This document shows positions 43,869 to 53,103 of a stretch of DNA of 64,000 nt, piece after piece (the stretch's first letter is position 1; each line of letters begins with the position of its first letter). The DNA is from Azospirillum brasilense (GTDB lineage Bacteria; Pseudomonadota; Alphaproteobacteria; Azospirillales; Azospirillaceae), in assembly GCF_007827815.1 (NCBI RefSeq), contig NZ_VITH01000003.1, positions 310,001-374,000 on the forward strand, read 5' to 3'. Under the pieces are notes generated by a model. That model worked only from the letters and a program-made list of their open reading frames with translations. It was not told the DNA's origin and ran no database searches. Position numbers and translations under genes: made by a program.

Positions 43869-45106
43869 GCAAACCGGTCCCAGCCTCCCACCGCCGAACC
43901 CCGGCGGACGCGCCCGGAGCCGCGACGATGACCCGCCGCGACTGGTTGGCCGGGGCCATCAGCACCGGAGCGATCAGCGCTAGGGTCATCAGCGCTGGAG
44001 CCGCCGGCCTCGCCGCCCTTTGCCCGCCGTCCCAGGCCCTGGCCGCCCCCCGCCCGCTGCCGTCGGTCCGGGAGGTTCCGCGGCGCTGGCGGATCGGCTA
44101 CGCCGAATCCATGCCCTACGGCAATTACGCCGCGACGCTCGCCGCCATCCTGGGCGAGCTGGAGCGGATGGGCTGGACCGGCCCGCTGACAGGCCTGCCC
44201 TACCGGCCGGGGCAGACCGACACCGCCGGCCTGTGGTCCTGGCTGTCCGCCCGCGCCGGCAGCCCGGTTCTCGACTTCGTCCCCGACGCCCACGCCACCA
44301 ACCTGACGGCCGAGGGCGCCGCCGCGCTGGTGCGGCGTCTGCAGGACCCGGGCGACATCGACCTGATGATCGTCATGGGCACGGTCGCCGGCGTCGCCCT
44401 GGCGACCGACGCCCACCGGGTGCCGGTCCTCGCCTTCTCCTGCACCAACCCGATCGCCGCCGGGATCGTCGAGTCGGAAACCGACACCGGGCGCGACCAT
44501 GTGTGGGCGCATCTCGACCCGCGGCGGTTCCAGCGCCAGCTGTCCATCTTCCACAGGACCTTCCGATTCCAGCGTCTGGGCATCGCCTACGACGACAGCC
44601 CGACGGGGCGGGCCATCGCCTCGCTGCCCGACATAGAGGCGTCGGCCGAACGGCTCGGCTTCGCGCTGGTGCGGCGGCACGTCCGCGCGCCGATCGACCA
44701 TCTCGACCAGTACCGCTACGAAGTCGAGCTGACCGACGCCTGGGAGGCGCTGTCGCGCGAGGCGGAGGCCGTCTACATCACCTACGGGCGCTGGCCGCTG
44801 GACCGCTTCTCCCAACTGGTCCGGCCCTTCCTGAAACGGCGCGTCCCGACCTTCTCGCAGCTCGGCCCCGAGGAGGTGGAGCGCGGCGCGCTGATGAGCA
44901 TCGCCCGCGCCGACATGGCGGGCATCGGCCATTTCGGCGCCGCCACCCTCGCCCGCGTCATGACCGGCGAGCCGCTGCGCCACCTGCCGCAGGTCTATTT
45001 CGACACGCCCTCCATCGCCTGGAACGCCGCGACGGCGGCGGCCATCGGCTACCGCATCCCCTTTCCGGCGCTGCTGGCGGCGGATTCACTGCACGGAGTG
45101 CTCTAA
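43865..45106 (+). CDS. ABC-type periplasmic substrate-binding protein (PF04392/TrpX-like), no permease nearby
   Basis: The 413-residue protein carries a long N-terminus with a probable Tat signal (MTRRDWLAG, from Met at 43928 if counted separately) and a hydrophobic stretch to QALAA. The two-lobe binding fold follows: WRIGYAESMPYG, DIDLMIVMGTVAGVALATD, VPVLAFSCTNPIAAGIV, RLGIAYDDSPTGRAI and EAVYITYGRWPLDR. This is the PF04392 (ABC_sub_bind) type, known for aromatic amino acids and sugars. No permease or ATPase gene is next to it. The gene after it starts four bases downstream and codes a membrane sensor-transporter fusion, so it may present ligand to that protein. Confidence 0.85.
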   Translation: MSKPVPASHRRTPADAPGAATMTRRDWLAGAISTGAISARVISAGAAGLAALCPPSQALAAPRPLPSVREVPRRWRIGYAESMPYGNYAATLAAILGELERMGWTGPLTGLPYRPGQTDTAGLWSWLSARAGSPVLDFVPDAHATNLTAEGAAALVRRLQDPGDIDLMIVMGTVAGVALATDAHRVPVLAFSCTNPIAAGIVESETDTGRDHVWAHLDPRRFQRQLSIFHRTFRFQRLGIAYDDSPTGRAIASLPDIEASAERLGFALVRRHVRAPIDHLDQYRYEVELTDAWEALSREAEAVYITYGRWPLDRFSQLVRPFLKRRVPTFSQLGPEEVERGALMSIARADMAGIGHFGAATLARVMTGEPLRHLPQVYFDTPSIAWNAATAAAIGYRIPFPALLAADSLHGVL

Positions 45107-45109
45107 GCC

Positions 45110-47653
45110 ATGGCCTCGTCCGGTGCCGCGCAAGGCCGCTCCGGCCCGCTCCGCGCCTTCCTGGTGTCGGTGCTCCTGGTCGGGGTGACTCTGGCCTTCA
45201 GCCTGAGCATCAATCTCGGCTCCTTCCGCCAGAACTACGCGGGCGCGCTGATGGCCGCCTTCGCGGTGGTCGGCGGCAAGACCGTCGAGAACGTCCAGGA
45301 CGCGCTGGGCTACGGCAAGCCGCTCGACGACTTCTACGGGCTGGAGGCGATCCTCGACCAGCTCGCCGCCAACCTGCCCTGGGCGCGGGGGATCGGGGTG
45401 GCGGTGGCGGACGGGCGCGTCGTCGCCACCGCCCGGGGGCGGCCCGTGGAGCCGATGCCGGAGGCCACCCTGCGCCGCGCCCGCGCCGAGCTGGAGCGGC
45501 GCACCCTCTGGTTCCGGCACGATGCCGACAACGGCACCTACGTCCTCTATCTGCCGATCCGCAACCCCGGCGAGGCGGAGCGGGACGACCGGAAAGCGGA
45601 CGCCCCCGCCGGCTTCCTGATCATCCAGTCCGACAGCGCCCGGGTCGACGACCGGGTCGAGGAGTTCCGCGACCGCACCCTGCCGCAGCTGCTGTGGACG
45701 GGGCTGGGGACGGTCGGCTTTCTCGGCCTGACCGGTCTGGTGATGGCCTTCGGCCTGCGCCGTGCGCCGGAAGGGCGCCGGGTCCGACTGGAGCGCCTGC
45801 GCCGGCTGCTGGCGCTCGGCGCGATGCTGGCCGCCCAGACCGCGGCGGCGGCGGAATGCTACACGCTGATCTCCACCGCCCATCTGGAGGCCGCCGAACA
45901 GGCGACCCAGATCGTCGCCCGGATGATCCGCAACGACGTCGAGTCGGTGGTCCGCCGTGGGCTCGACTACGGGTCGCTGGCCGGGGTCGACGGCTATTTC
46001 GAGCGCATCCGCGCCAGCATGCCGACCCTGCAATCCATCGAGCTGGCCCTCCCCGGCGCCACCCCGCCGAGCCACGACGCCCGCCACATCGTGAGCGGCG
46101 TCCCCTTCCTGTCGGACATGCCGGACGTGACGCTGCGCTGGCCGCTCGCCCAGGACCGCGGCGGCGAGGCCCGTGAGCTGGTGGCCGTGGTGGATGGCGA
46201 CCGGGTGGCCGCGCAGCTGACCGAGTTCGGGCTGGACATGGCGACCATCCTCGTCACCTCGCTGCTGTTCATGTTCGAGATGGACCGCGTTCTCGGCGGG
46301 AGGACGCGGATGGCCCGCCGCTCGGGCGACGGTCGCTCCCAGACCGGCAGGGCCGAACCGGGCAGGCCCATGCCGGGCGCGAGCGGCGATTTCGCCGGCT
46401 CCATCCGCTTCTCGGCCTTTCTGATGTATTTCGGCGCCTTCTTGCCGGTGTCCTTCGTCCCGCTGCTGATGACCAGCTTCGGCGGGGCCCCCTTTCCCCT
46501 GCTCTCGCCGTCCCAGATGGCCGCGGCGCCGCTGACCGCGGAAATGCTCTGCGGGGTCGCCGCAGCGCTGGCCGCCGGACGGCTGACCGGCCGGTTCGGC
46601 TGGCGGGCGGTCTCGCTGGCCGGCTTTGCGACGGCGTCGGCGGGGATGGCGCTGGCCGCTGTGGCGGCGGTGGTCGCCGACCCAATGCTGTTCGTGCTGG
46701 CCCGCGGGCTGAGCGGCGCCGGCAGCATGGTCGGGCTGATCGCCGCGAACGCCCTGATCGGGCGGCTGCGCGGGGTTTCCGACACGTCCGCTCTGCAATC
46801 CGGACTGTTCGCCGGCATGTACGCCGGCGTGAATTGCGGGGCCGTGTCGGGTGCCCTGCTCTCCACCACCTACGGGCCGGTGACGGTGTTCGCCGGGGGG
46901 GCGGTGATCCCGGTCGCCGGGCTGCTTTACACCGCGTTCGGCGTTCCCCGCCTGCCCGGAACCGTCCCGCCGGGCGTGCATTGCGTGCCGGCGGCGGTTC
47001 CCACCCCGTGCGGGATGGCCCACCCCCGGCACCGGCGCATCAAGGTGCCGCTGTTCCTGGCGCTGATCTCCCTGCCCACCGCGGTGGCGGCGATGTTCCT
47101 GCCCTTCTATCTGCCGCTGTTCATCGCGGACCTCGGCCTGTCGTCGGCGACGGTGGGCCGCGCCTACCTGCTGCACGGCCTGTGCGTCGTGCTGGCCGGG
47201 CCGCTGCTGACCCGGATGGCAGCGCGTCGCCTGCCGATCCCGGGGGTGACGTTGCTGTCCGCGGCGATGATCGCCGGGGCGCTGGCCCTGTTCGGCCTCC
47301 AGGCGTCGCTGTGGACGGCCTTCGCCACGGTGTTCCTGATCGGGCTCGCGGAGAGCTTCGGGCTGTCCGCCCAGGTCCATCATGCCGAGCTTCTGGCGGC
47401 GCGCGAGGCGCGGAGGCGCGATTCCGTGCTGGCCCTGCACGTCAACACCCGCAAGCTCGGGCAGGCCGCCGGACCGCTGCTGTTCGGCACGCTGGCCGCC
47501 GCCGTCCCGCTGGGCGCCGGACCGGAGGGGGTGGGGATGATCGGCGGACTGCTGGCCGGCAGCCTGCTGCTCTTCGCCCTGCTGACGTGGCGGCGGGCCG
47601 CACCGCACCGCACCGGGCGTGCGCCACACGCGCGGACGGAGGGCGGGCGATGA
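45110..47653 (+). CDS. Fusion of two extracytoplasmic sensor modules with an MFS transporter domain
   Basis: The 847-residue protein has an N-terminal helix (~17-38), a periplasmic domain (~39-193, ILDQLAANLPWARGIGVAVA), a helix (~194-218), another helix (~236-253), and a second periplasmic domain (~255-365, RIRASMPTLQSIELALPG). A helix near 370-390 and a basic cytoplasmic linker lead into a 12-helix MFS domain from ~418 (IRFSAFLMYFGAFLPVSF, AAGRLTGRFGWRAVSLAGF, RMAARRLPIPGVTLLSAAM). The sensor part resembles dCache-like receptor heads. Receptor-transporter fusions of this kind are uncommon. It may be a transceptor or a transporter gated by a periplasmic ligand (inference). Confidence 0.8.
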   Translation: MASSGAAQGRSGPLRAFLVSVLLVGVTLAFSLSINLGSFRQNYAGALMAAFAVVGGKTVENVQDALGYGKPLDDFYGLEAILDQLAANLPWARGIGVAVADGRVVATARGRPVEPMPEATLRRARAELERRTLWFRHDADNGTYVLYLPIRNPGEAERDDRKADAPAGFLIIQSDSARVDDRVEEFRDRTLPQLLWTGLGTVGFLGLTGLVMAFGLRRAPEGRRVRLERLRRLLALGAMLAAQTAAAAECYTLISTAHLEAAEQATQIVARMIRNDVESVVRRGLDYGSLAGVDGYFERIRASMPTLQSIELALPGATPPSHDARHIVSGVPFLSDMPDVTLRWPLAQDRGGEARELVAVVDGDRVAAQLTEFGLDMATILVTSLLFMFEMDRVLGGRTRMARRSGDGRSQTGRAEPGRPMPGASGDFAGSIRFSAFLMYFGAFLPVSFVPLLMTSFGGAPFPLLSPSQMAAAPLTAEMLCGVAAALAAGRLTGRFGWRAVSLAGFATASAGMALAAVAAVVADPMLFVLARGLSGAGSMVGLIAANALIGRLRGVSDTSALQSGLFAGMYAGVNCGAVSGALLSTTYGPVTVFAGGAVIPVAGLLYTAFGVPRLPGTVPPGVHCVPAAVPTPCGMAHPRHRRIKVPLFLALISLPTAVAAMFLPFYLPLFIADLGLSSATVGRAYLLHGLCVVLAGPLLTRMAARRLPIPGVTLLSAAMIAGALALFGLQASLWTAFATVFLIGLAESFGLSAQVHHAELLAAREARRRDSVLALHVNTRKLGQAAGPLLFGTLAAAVPLGAGPEGVGMIGGLLAGSLLLFALLTWRRAAPHRTGRAPHARTEGGR

Positions 47654-48177
47654 CCGGCCTGCGCTTCGCCCTTCTGCCGCCGGACGCGCTGGGCGCCGTC
47701 CTGGCGCTGCAGCGGCAGGCCTGCGGCCCCCTCATGCACCCGCTCACCGAGGCCGAGCTGTCGGAGATGCTGGCCGGACCGGCGGAGGGCCATGGCGTGG
47801 TGCTCGGCGCCCTGGCCGACCGCGCGCTCGCCGGTTTCCTCGCCGTGCAGTTCCCCGGCCGGTCCGCCCACAATCTGGGCCGTGACTATGGTCTTCCGGA
47901 CGGGGACCTCGACCGGGCACTGCACTTCACCGGCATCCTGGTGCATCCGGACCGTCGCGGGCAGGGCCTGCACCGGCGCCTGATCGAAGCCGCCGCCCAC
48001 GGAGCGCTGCCGCCGGACCGGCACCGCTACTGGTTCGCCACCGTCCGGCCCGAGAACACGGCGAGCGTGCGCGGGATGCTGTCGGTCGGCATGCGCGTCT
48101 TCGCCCGCAAGCCCAAGCACGACGGGCACGACCGCCTTCTCTTCGTCCGCGACCTGTCCGCCCCGGCCGGCGGCTGA
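47650..48177 (+). CDS. GNAT family N-acetyltransferase
   Basis: The 175-residue protein has the GNAT fold with the acetyl-CoA loop in FTGILVHPDRRGQGLHRRLI (about residues 98-117), followed by the late strand RYWFATVRPENTASVRGMLS. It starts with ATGA overlap on the sensor-MFS gene. A similar open frame in the same phase extends upstream inside the MFS gene but is only a shadow. The substrate is unknown; an amine or amino-acid-like ligand would fit the racemase-like and binding-protein neighbours (inference). Confidence 0.85.
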   Translation: MTGLRFALLPPDALGAVLALQRQACGPLMHPLTEAELSEMLAGPAEGHGVVLGALADRALAGFLAVQFPGRSAHNLGRDYGLPDGDLDRALHFTGILVHPDRRGQGLHRRLIEAAAHGALPPDRHRYWFATVRPENTASVRGMLSVGMRVFARKPKHDGHDRLLFVRDLSAPAGG

Positions 48178-48221
48178 GGCGCCCCTTGTCCCTGCTCCCC
48201 TGGCCCTCCGGAGACCGCCCG

Positions 48222-50363
48222 ATGTCCCAAACGCCGTACCGGATACGCCTGCGCGTGGGAATCGCGCTGGTCTTCCTGCTGACGACGGTGCCGCTGATCG
48301 CGGTGATGCTCAGCTATCTCTATCATGAGAATTCCCGCACCGCGCTGGAGGTCGCGTCGCAGTCCATCGCGCGCACCACCCAGACGGTCACCAACGACCT
48401 GAACGGTCTGGTCAGCCCGGTGGCCCGCGTCGCCGAGGCGATGGCCGGCTTCGGGCGGATCGACCGGAACGGGTTGCGCCGCATCGAATCGCTGCGCTAC
48501 TTCTCCGACGCCCTGGCCACCCTGCCGCAGCTCGCCTCGCTCTATGTCGGCTTCGCCGGGGACGGCGCCTTCTTCCAGATGGCGCGGCTGGCGCCCGACG
48601 GCGGGCGCTTCGGACCCGCCACCCCGCCGCCGGGCAGCGCGCTCGCCCTGCGCATGCAGGATTCCAGTTCGGGCCGGTTCGCCGATTCCTACTTCTATTT
48701 GCGCTCCTGGGGGCAGGTCACCGGCGTGGAGCGGGCGGAGGCGACGGAAGACCCGCGCACCGCTCCCTGGTACGTGACGGCGCAGAAGGCCGGAGCGGCG
48801 GTGATGTCCGACGCCTTCGTGCTGCCGGCGACCCGGCGGCCAGTGGTCACCGTCTCCTACCGGATGGCCACCGACGACGGGGTGCCCATCGGGACCATCG
48901 GGGCCGACGTTTCGCTGGACCGGCTGGCGGCCCGGCTGGACGCCCTGCGCATCGGCCCCTCCGGGGCGGTGTTCGTGATCGACGGCACCGGGCGGGTGAT
49001 CTGCCACAACCGGGCCGACCTGCTGGTCGGCGGCGACGGGGCGGCGGCGGCGCTCCACACCACCGCGACCTTCCCCGACCCGGTGCTGGCCGAGGCGGTG
49101 GAGCGCCGCAACAGCGGGGCCGGCGACCGCTTCATCGCGCCGCTGGGGCCGCAGGGCCGCGACTACATCGTCGAGTTCGCGACGCTGGCCGACGGGATCG
49201 GCAGCGGCTGGACCGTCGGCGTGGCGGTGGAGGTGGACGAGTTCGTCGGTTCGCTGCGCCGCGCCACCTACCGCATCGTCGTGATCGGCGCCGGGCTGCT
49301 GGCGGTGTCGGTGCTGCTGCTGCTCTGGCTGTCGCACCGGCTGACCCGCCCGATGCAGGACATCGTGTCGGAGACCAAGCGCATCCGTCATTTCGACCTG
49401 ACCGGCCGCTTCGCCGTCCGCACCCGCGTGCAGGAGGTGGCGGAACTGGCCGGCGCCGTGGAGGCCATGAAGGGCGGGCTGCGCCGCTTCGGCGCCTATG
49501 TGCCCAAGGCGCTGGTGCGCGACATCATCGTGACCGGCGACGGCGGCGAGCTGGGCGGCGAGACGCGCCCCCTCAGCATCCTGTTCAGCGACATCGCCGG
49601 CTTCACCGCCACCAGCGAGTCCATGCCGCCGCAGCAGGTGCTGGACCGGCTGACCACCTATTTCGAGCGGATGACCGCCTGCATCCACGGCCACGGCGGC
49701 ACGGTGGACAAGTTCATCGGCGACGCCATCATGGCCTTCTGGAACGCGCCGCGCCCCGACCCCGACCATGCGGAGCACGCCTGCCTCGCCGCGCTCGGCT
49801 GCCTGTCGGTCAACCGCGCCATCAACGACGCCTGCCTTGCCGCCGGCATGCCGCCGATGCCGACCCGCTTCGGCCTGCATCTGGGGGAGGTGGTGGTGGG
49901 CAACGTCGGCTCCTCCGACCGCATGCAATACACGGCACTCGGCTCCCACGTGAATCTCGCCTCGCGCATCGAGGGGCTGAACAAGGTCTACGGCACCAGC
50001 ATCCTGGTCACCGGGGCGGTGGAGCACGCGGTGCGCGGGCGCTTCCTGTTCCGGCCTGTCGATCTCGCCGTGCCCTCGGGCCTGTCGGCGCCGATCGAGC
50101 TGTTCGAGCTGGTCGGCGCGCTGAACCCGCATTCGGCCTTCGCCCGCCCGCCGGAGACCCACGACCTGTGCCGCCAGTGGCACGTCGCCGTCTCGCTCTA
50201 CCGCGGCCGGCGCTGGTCGGCCGCGCTCGACCTGCTGCGGCCGCTGGCCGACGAGCCGGAGGTGGCGGCGCTGGCCCGGCTCTACATCGCGCGCTGCGAG
50301 CGGCTGATCGCCGACCCGCCCGGCGACGGCTGGGACTCCGCCGAGCATTTCAAGACCAAGTAG
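48222..50363 (+). CDS. Membrane class III adenylate/guanylate cyclase with dCache-type sensor and HAMP
   Basis: The 713-residue protein starts at ATG 48222, with GGAGA eight bases before it. It has a first membrane helix (~9-32), a large extracytoplasmic dCache-like domain (~33-350) with a WYVTAQKAG-type motif, a second helix (~352-372) and a HAMP linker (HRLTRPMQDIVSETKRIRHF). The class III cyclase domain follows. Metal-binding Asp residues are at 457 (FSDIAGFT) and 501 (FIGDAIMAFW), and the transition-state pair is in HVNLASRIEG. The C-terminal ~80 residues are helical. It should convert ATP (or GTP) to a cyclic nucleotide on ligand binding outside. It lies between the acetyltransferase and an orphan TRAP-type binding protein 15 bases downstream. 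Confidence 0.9.
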   Translation: MSQTPYRIRLRVGIALVFLLTTVPLIAVMLSYLYHENSRTALEVASQSIARTTQTVTNDLNGLVSPVARVAEAMAGFGRIDRNGLRRIESLRYFSDALATLPQLASLYVGFAGDGAFFQMARLAPDGGRFGPATPPPGSALALRMQDSSSGRFADSYFYLRSWGQVTGVERAEATEDPRTAPWYVTAQKAGAAVMSDAFVLPATRRPVVTVSYRMATDDGVPIGTIGADVSLDRLAARLDALRIGPSGAVFVIDGTGRVICHNRADLLVGGDGAAAALHTTATFPDPVLAEAVERRNSGAGDRFIAPLGPQGRDYIVEFATLADGIGSGWTVGVAVEVDEFVGSLRRATYRIVVIGAGLLAVSVLLLLWLSHRLTRPMQDIVSETKRIRHFDLTGRFAVRTRVQEVAELAGAVEAMKGGLRRFGAYVPKALVRDIIVTGDGGELGGETRPLSILFSDIAGFTATSESMPPQQVLDRLTTYFERMTACIHGHGGTVDKFIGDAIMAFWNAPRPDPDHAEHACLAALGCLSVNRAINDACLAAGMPPMPTRFGLHLGEVVVGNVGSSDRMQYTALGSHVNLASRIEGLNKVYGTSILVTGAVEHAVRGRFLFRPVDLAVPSGLSAPIELFELVGALNPHSAFARPPETHDLCRQWHVAVSLYRGRRWSAALDLLRPLADEPEVAALARLYIARCERLIADPPGDGWDSAEHFKTK

Positions 50364-50378
50364 CCAGAAGAGGACGCG

Positions 50379-51419
50379 ATGAAAAGCAGATGGACGGCGC
50401 GGCTGTTGGCCGCCTGCACGGTACTGGCGCTGGCGCTCGCCGCCGCCGGGGTGTCCGCCGAGACGGTCATCAAGCTGGCCCACCCCAACCGCAACGACGC
50501 CTTCGACAACACCGCCGGGGCCATGGCGATCGTCTTCAAGAACCATGTGGAGGTGGCGACCGAGAAGCGCGTGCGCGTGGAGATCTTTCCCGAAGGCCAG
50601 ATGGGCCGCGACGGCGACGCGGTGAAGCTGGTCCGCCAGGGGACCATCCAGTCGGCCATCTCCTCGGTCGGCGGGGTGGCGCCGCTCTATCCGATGCTGG
50701 CGGTCATCGACTTGCCCTTCGCCTATTCCTCGGTCGCCAACGCCTACGACGTCTTCGACGGCCCCTTCGGCCACCGGCTGGCCGAGGAGATCCGGCGCAA
50801 GGCGGGCCTCGCCGTGCTGGGCTTCGGCGATCCCGGCGGGTTGTTCACCATCACCAACTCCAAGCGCCCGATCCGCCAGCCCGAGGACATGAAGGGGCTG
50901 AAGATCCGCACCATGGATCTGGAGACGCACCGCACCATGATCGGCAGCCTGGGCGGCACGCCGGTCAACGTCGCTTGGTCGGACCTCTACAACGCGCTCG
51001 GCACCGGCGCGGTGGACGGCCAGATGAACCCGGTGCCGATCGTCCGCTTCGCCCGCTTCGACGAGGTGCAGCGCCATCTGACGCTGAGCAACCACCTGTT
51101 CCTCCCCTATGTCTGGGTGATGAACGCCAAGTTTCTGGACGACCTCGCGCCCAGCGACCGCGCGGCCGTGACGAACGGCGCCCGGCTGGCCGTCGTCGCC
51201 AGCCGCGGCCTCAGCCGCCTGATCGAATCGTCGGACCGCGGCCTGCCGCCGCTGGCGCAGCGCATGGAGGTCCACACGCTGACCCCGCGCGAGGCGGAGG
51301 CGTTCCGCAAGGTGACCCAGCCCGCGGTGCGGCAGGCCATCGAACGGCGGTTCGGCGCCGAGGGAGTCGAGATGCTGGCCGCCTTCGAACGGGCGATCCG
51401 CGAGGAGCGGACGCCGTAG
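50379..51419 (+). CDS. TRAP-type periplasmic solute-binding protein (DctP family), orphan
   Basis: The 346-residue protein has a signal peptide (~1-28, cleavage near GVSA-E) and the DctP fold: VIKLAHPNRNDAFDN, FPEGQMGRDGDAVKLVRQGT, MKGLKIRTMDLETHRTMIGS, GGTPVNVAWSDLYNALGTGA and VDGQMNPVP. The Arg that grips the ligand carboxylate is in MKGLKIRTM. No DctQ or DctM membrane gene follows; the next genes belong to the replication region on the other strand. Orphan DctP proteins often feed ligands to sensors, so it may load the cyclase sensor encoded 15 bases upstream (inference). Confidence 0.9.
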   Translation: MKSRWTARLLAACTVLALALAAAGVSAETVIKLAHPNRNDAFDNTAGAMAIVFKNHVEVATEKRVRVEIFPEGQMGRDGDAVKLVRQGTIQSAISSVGGVAPLYPMLAVIDLPFAYSSVANAYDVFDGPFGHRLAEEIRRKAGLAVLGFGDPGGLFTITNSKRPIRQPEDMKGLKIRTMDLETHRTMIGSLGGTPVNVAWSDLYNALGTGAVDGQMNPVPIVRFARFDEVQRHLTLSNHLFLPYVWVMNAKFLDDLAPSDRAAVTNGARLAVVASRGLSRLIESSDRGLPPLAQRMEVHTLTPREAEAFRKVTQPAVRQAIERRFGAEGVEMLAAFERAIREERTP

Positions 51420-51441
51420 GCGGCGCAGCCGGGCGGTCAGC

Positions 51442-52128
51442 TCATCCCATCCGCCGGACCGCTCCCCCGGCCAGCGCGCGCAACCGTCCGGCGCGGCCGT
51501 GGCCCGTCCCCTCGCCCACGCCGTCTCCAGACGCGCTCGCCGCCGCTGCCGCGATCACCGACAGCCGCCGCGCCAGCGCCCATTCCGGTGCGCAAGCCTC
51601 CTCGCACAGCGCCCGCATCTCCGCGATGGACGGGCGCCATTTCTGCGTGCGGCGCCAGGTTCGTGCCGCCGCGTCGACCGCCCAGGCCGGGAACTCGCCG
51701 AGGTCCTCCGCCCAGTCGAGCGCGACCAGATGCTCCACCTCCGGCGCGGTTCCCTTGGCCGGGTAGTGGCTGAGCAGGGCCAGGACGCGGGCGAGCAGAT
51801 GGTCCGGCGACGCCGGGGCCAGGATGGAGCCGGTCAACTCATCGAGCGCCCGCCGCGCCATCAGGGCCTGTTGGTCGGTCACGCCATCGGGTGGGCTCCA
51901 CTCCTCGGTCACCCCGTCGAAGCCGCGGTCGCCGAAGCGCGGGCGGCGCTCCAGCCGTCCGGAGGCAAGGACGTCCCGGAGGGGTGTTGGCAAGGCTGAA
52001 ACCAGCGTGGCGCGGCGCTCGGCCGCGGGGGCGGACGGGTCGAAGGCCGGGGGCGGACGGGTTGGCAAGGGCGTTACGACCGAGGGGCTTGGCCCCCTGG
52101 GCGGAGCGGAACGCGGCTGTGCGGCCAT
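51442..52128 (-). CDS. Conserved plasmid-region protein of unknown function
   Basis: The 228-residue protein has a Pro-rich head, a middle with RFGDRGFDGVTEEWSPPDGV, and a helical C-terminal half (VALDWAEDLGEFPAWAVDAA, then ARTWRRTQKWRPSIAEM). AAGGA precedes the start. It follows the HTH gene by nine bases, so the two form a minus-strand pair divergent from the initiator gene. The C-terminal half resembles segments seen in phage or plasmid replication-associated proteins, but I cannot name a family. A replication or copy-control accessory role is a guess from context. Confidence 0.7.
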   Translation of the reverse strand: MAAQPRSAPPRGPSPSVVTPLPTRPPPAFDPSAPAAERRATLVSALPTPLRDVLASGRLERRPRFGDRGFDGVTEEWSPPDGVTDQQALMARRALDELTGSILAPASPDHLLARVLALLSHYPAKGTAPEVEHLVALDWAEDLGEFPAWAVDAAARTWRRTQKWRPSIAEMRALCEEACAPEWALARRLSVIAAAAASASGDGVGEGTGHGRAGRLRALAGGAVRRMG

Positions 52129-52137
52129 GGTGTGTCC

Positions 52138-53004
52138 TTACCTCCAGACGGGTTTGCTGGCTTGCGGACCGTGGTCCTGGGCCGCGTTCAGCTTCGCCGC
52201 CGCGGCCATCCAGGCACCAAGCTTCTGTTCGGGAACGGGAACGTTCGATGCCGGCCTTGCGGGGGTGGCGGGGCTCATCGGGCGGAGCATCGGCGCCTTG
52301 CCAGCGGCGGCGTCCTGAGTCAGCCACGCTTTCCAGGCGGCCCCGGCGTCGCGGTAGCGGTAGCCGTGGGCTTGGCAGCGCAAGCGGAACCCTTCGGCAT
52401 GGCGGTCGAGATCCACCCCGGCGAAGCGGCGTTCGGCCCAGGCGCGATCCCCCGCATCCGGGGTCCAGCCGTCCGGTACGGCCTGGGCAGGCCCGCGCGA
52501 GGTGTGCGAGTCCGGAGTCTGTTCGGATTCCGGCTGTTTCTGTCGCACCGCCGCACATGGGGAGTCGGCGGGAGCGACATCCTTGGCCGACGGCTGCACA
52601 GGGGGCATTGTGGCGGGAATCGCGGTTCGGCCGTCGGCTGTGGCGGCCGTTGGAATCGCGCCGTCGCCGGGGACCAGCCGCAGCCGGTACAGGCATGACA
52701 GCCGTCCGCCCGAGGCGGAGCGGCGGGACTCCCTCGCGATCACCCCGGATTCGGCGAGATGGCCGAGGATGCGGTTCACCGTGCTGCGGCTGCGCTTCAG
52801 CGCGGTGGCGAGGGTTGCCTGGGACGGCCAGCATTCGCCGCGGGCGTTGGCGTAGGTCGCCAGCGCCGCCAGGACGGCCAGTCCGTCGGCGTCGATGGCG
52901 GGATGGCCGAGCCACCAGGCCGGAATCCGGCCCCATCGCCCGCTGTCGGCGGGAGGGCCGGAGTCCGGCGCGTCGTCCAAAGGCGTGTCGTCACGGGGTG
53001 TCAT
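52138..53004 (-). CDS. Helix-turn-helix protein of the plasmid replication region
   Basis: The 288-residue protein has an N-terminal segment (WLGHPAIDADGLAVLAALAT) and a winged helix at about residues 45-95 (CWPSQATLATALKRSRSTVN, RILGHLAESGVIAR). A linker and a C-terminal helical part (AWAERRFAGVDLDRHAEGFR) follow. The HTH with PSQATLA and a following ESGVI wing is the type found in plasmid/phage replication proteins. The start at 53004 has GGAGA eight bases upstream. It is divergent from the iteron array and initiator gene, so it may regulate initiator expression or take part in origin binding (inference). Confidence 0.8.
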   Translation of the reverse strand: MTPRDDTPLDDAPDSGPPADSGRWGRIPAWWLGHPAIDADGLAVLAALATYANARGECWPSQATLATALKRSRSTVNRILGHLAESGVIARESRRSASGGRLSCLYRLRLVPGDGAIPTAATADGRTAIPATMPPVQPSAKDVAPADSPCAAVRQKQPESEQTPDSHTSRGPAQAVPDGWTPDAGDRAWAERRFAGVDLDRHAEGFRLRCQAHGYRYRDAGAAWKAWLTQDAAAGKAPMLRPMSPATPARPASNVPVPEQKLGAWMAAAAKLNAAQDHGPQASKPVWR

Positions 53005-53103
53005 GATGCGGTCTCCGCAAGGCAAACGGGACCGGCTCCGCACGGAATGCGGGCCGGTGGCTTTGCGGATCAGGATTCCCAGCGGCGCGCTCTTCTTCAA
53101 ACC

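Noticed and set aside
48027..51275. A 1,082-residue minus-strand open frame opposite the cyclase and DctP genes
   Set aside because: It has a shadow amino-acid composition (His/Arg/Gly/Gln) and covers three well-recognised plus-strand genes.
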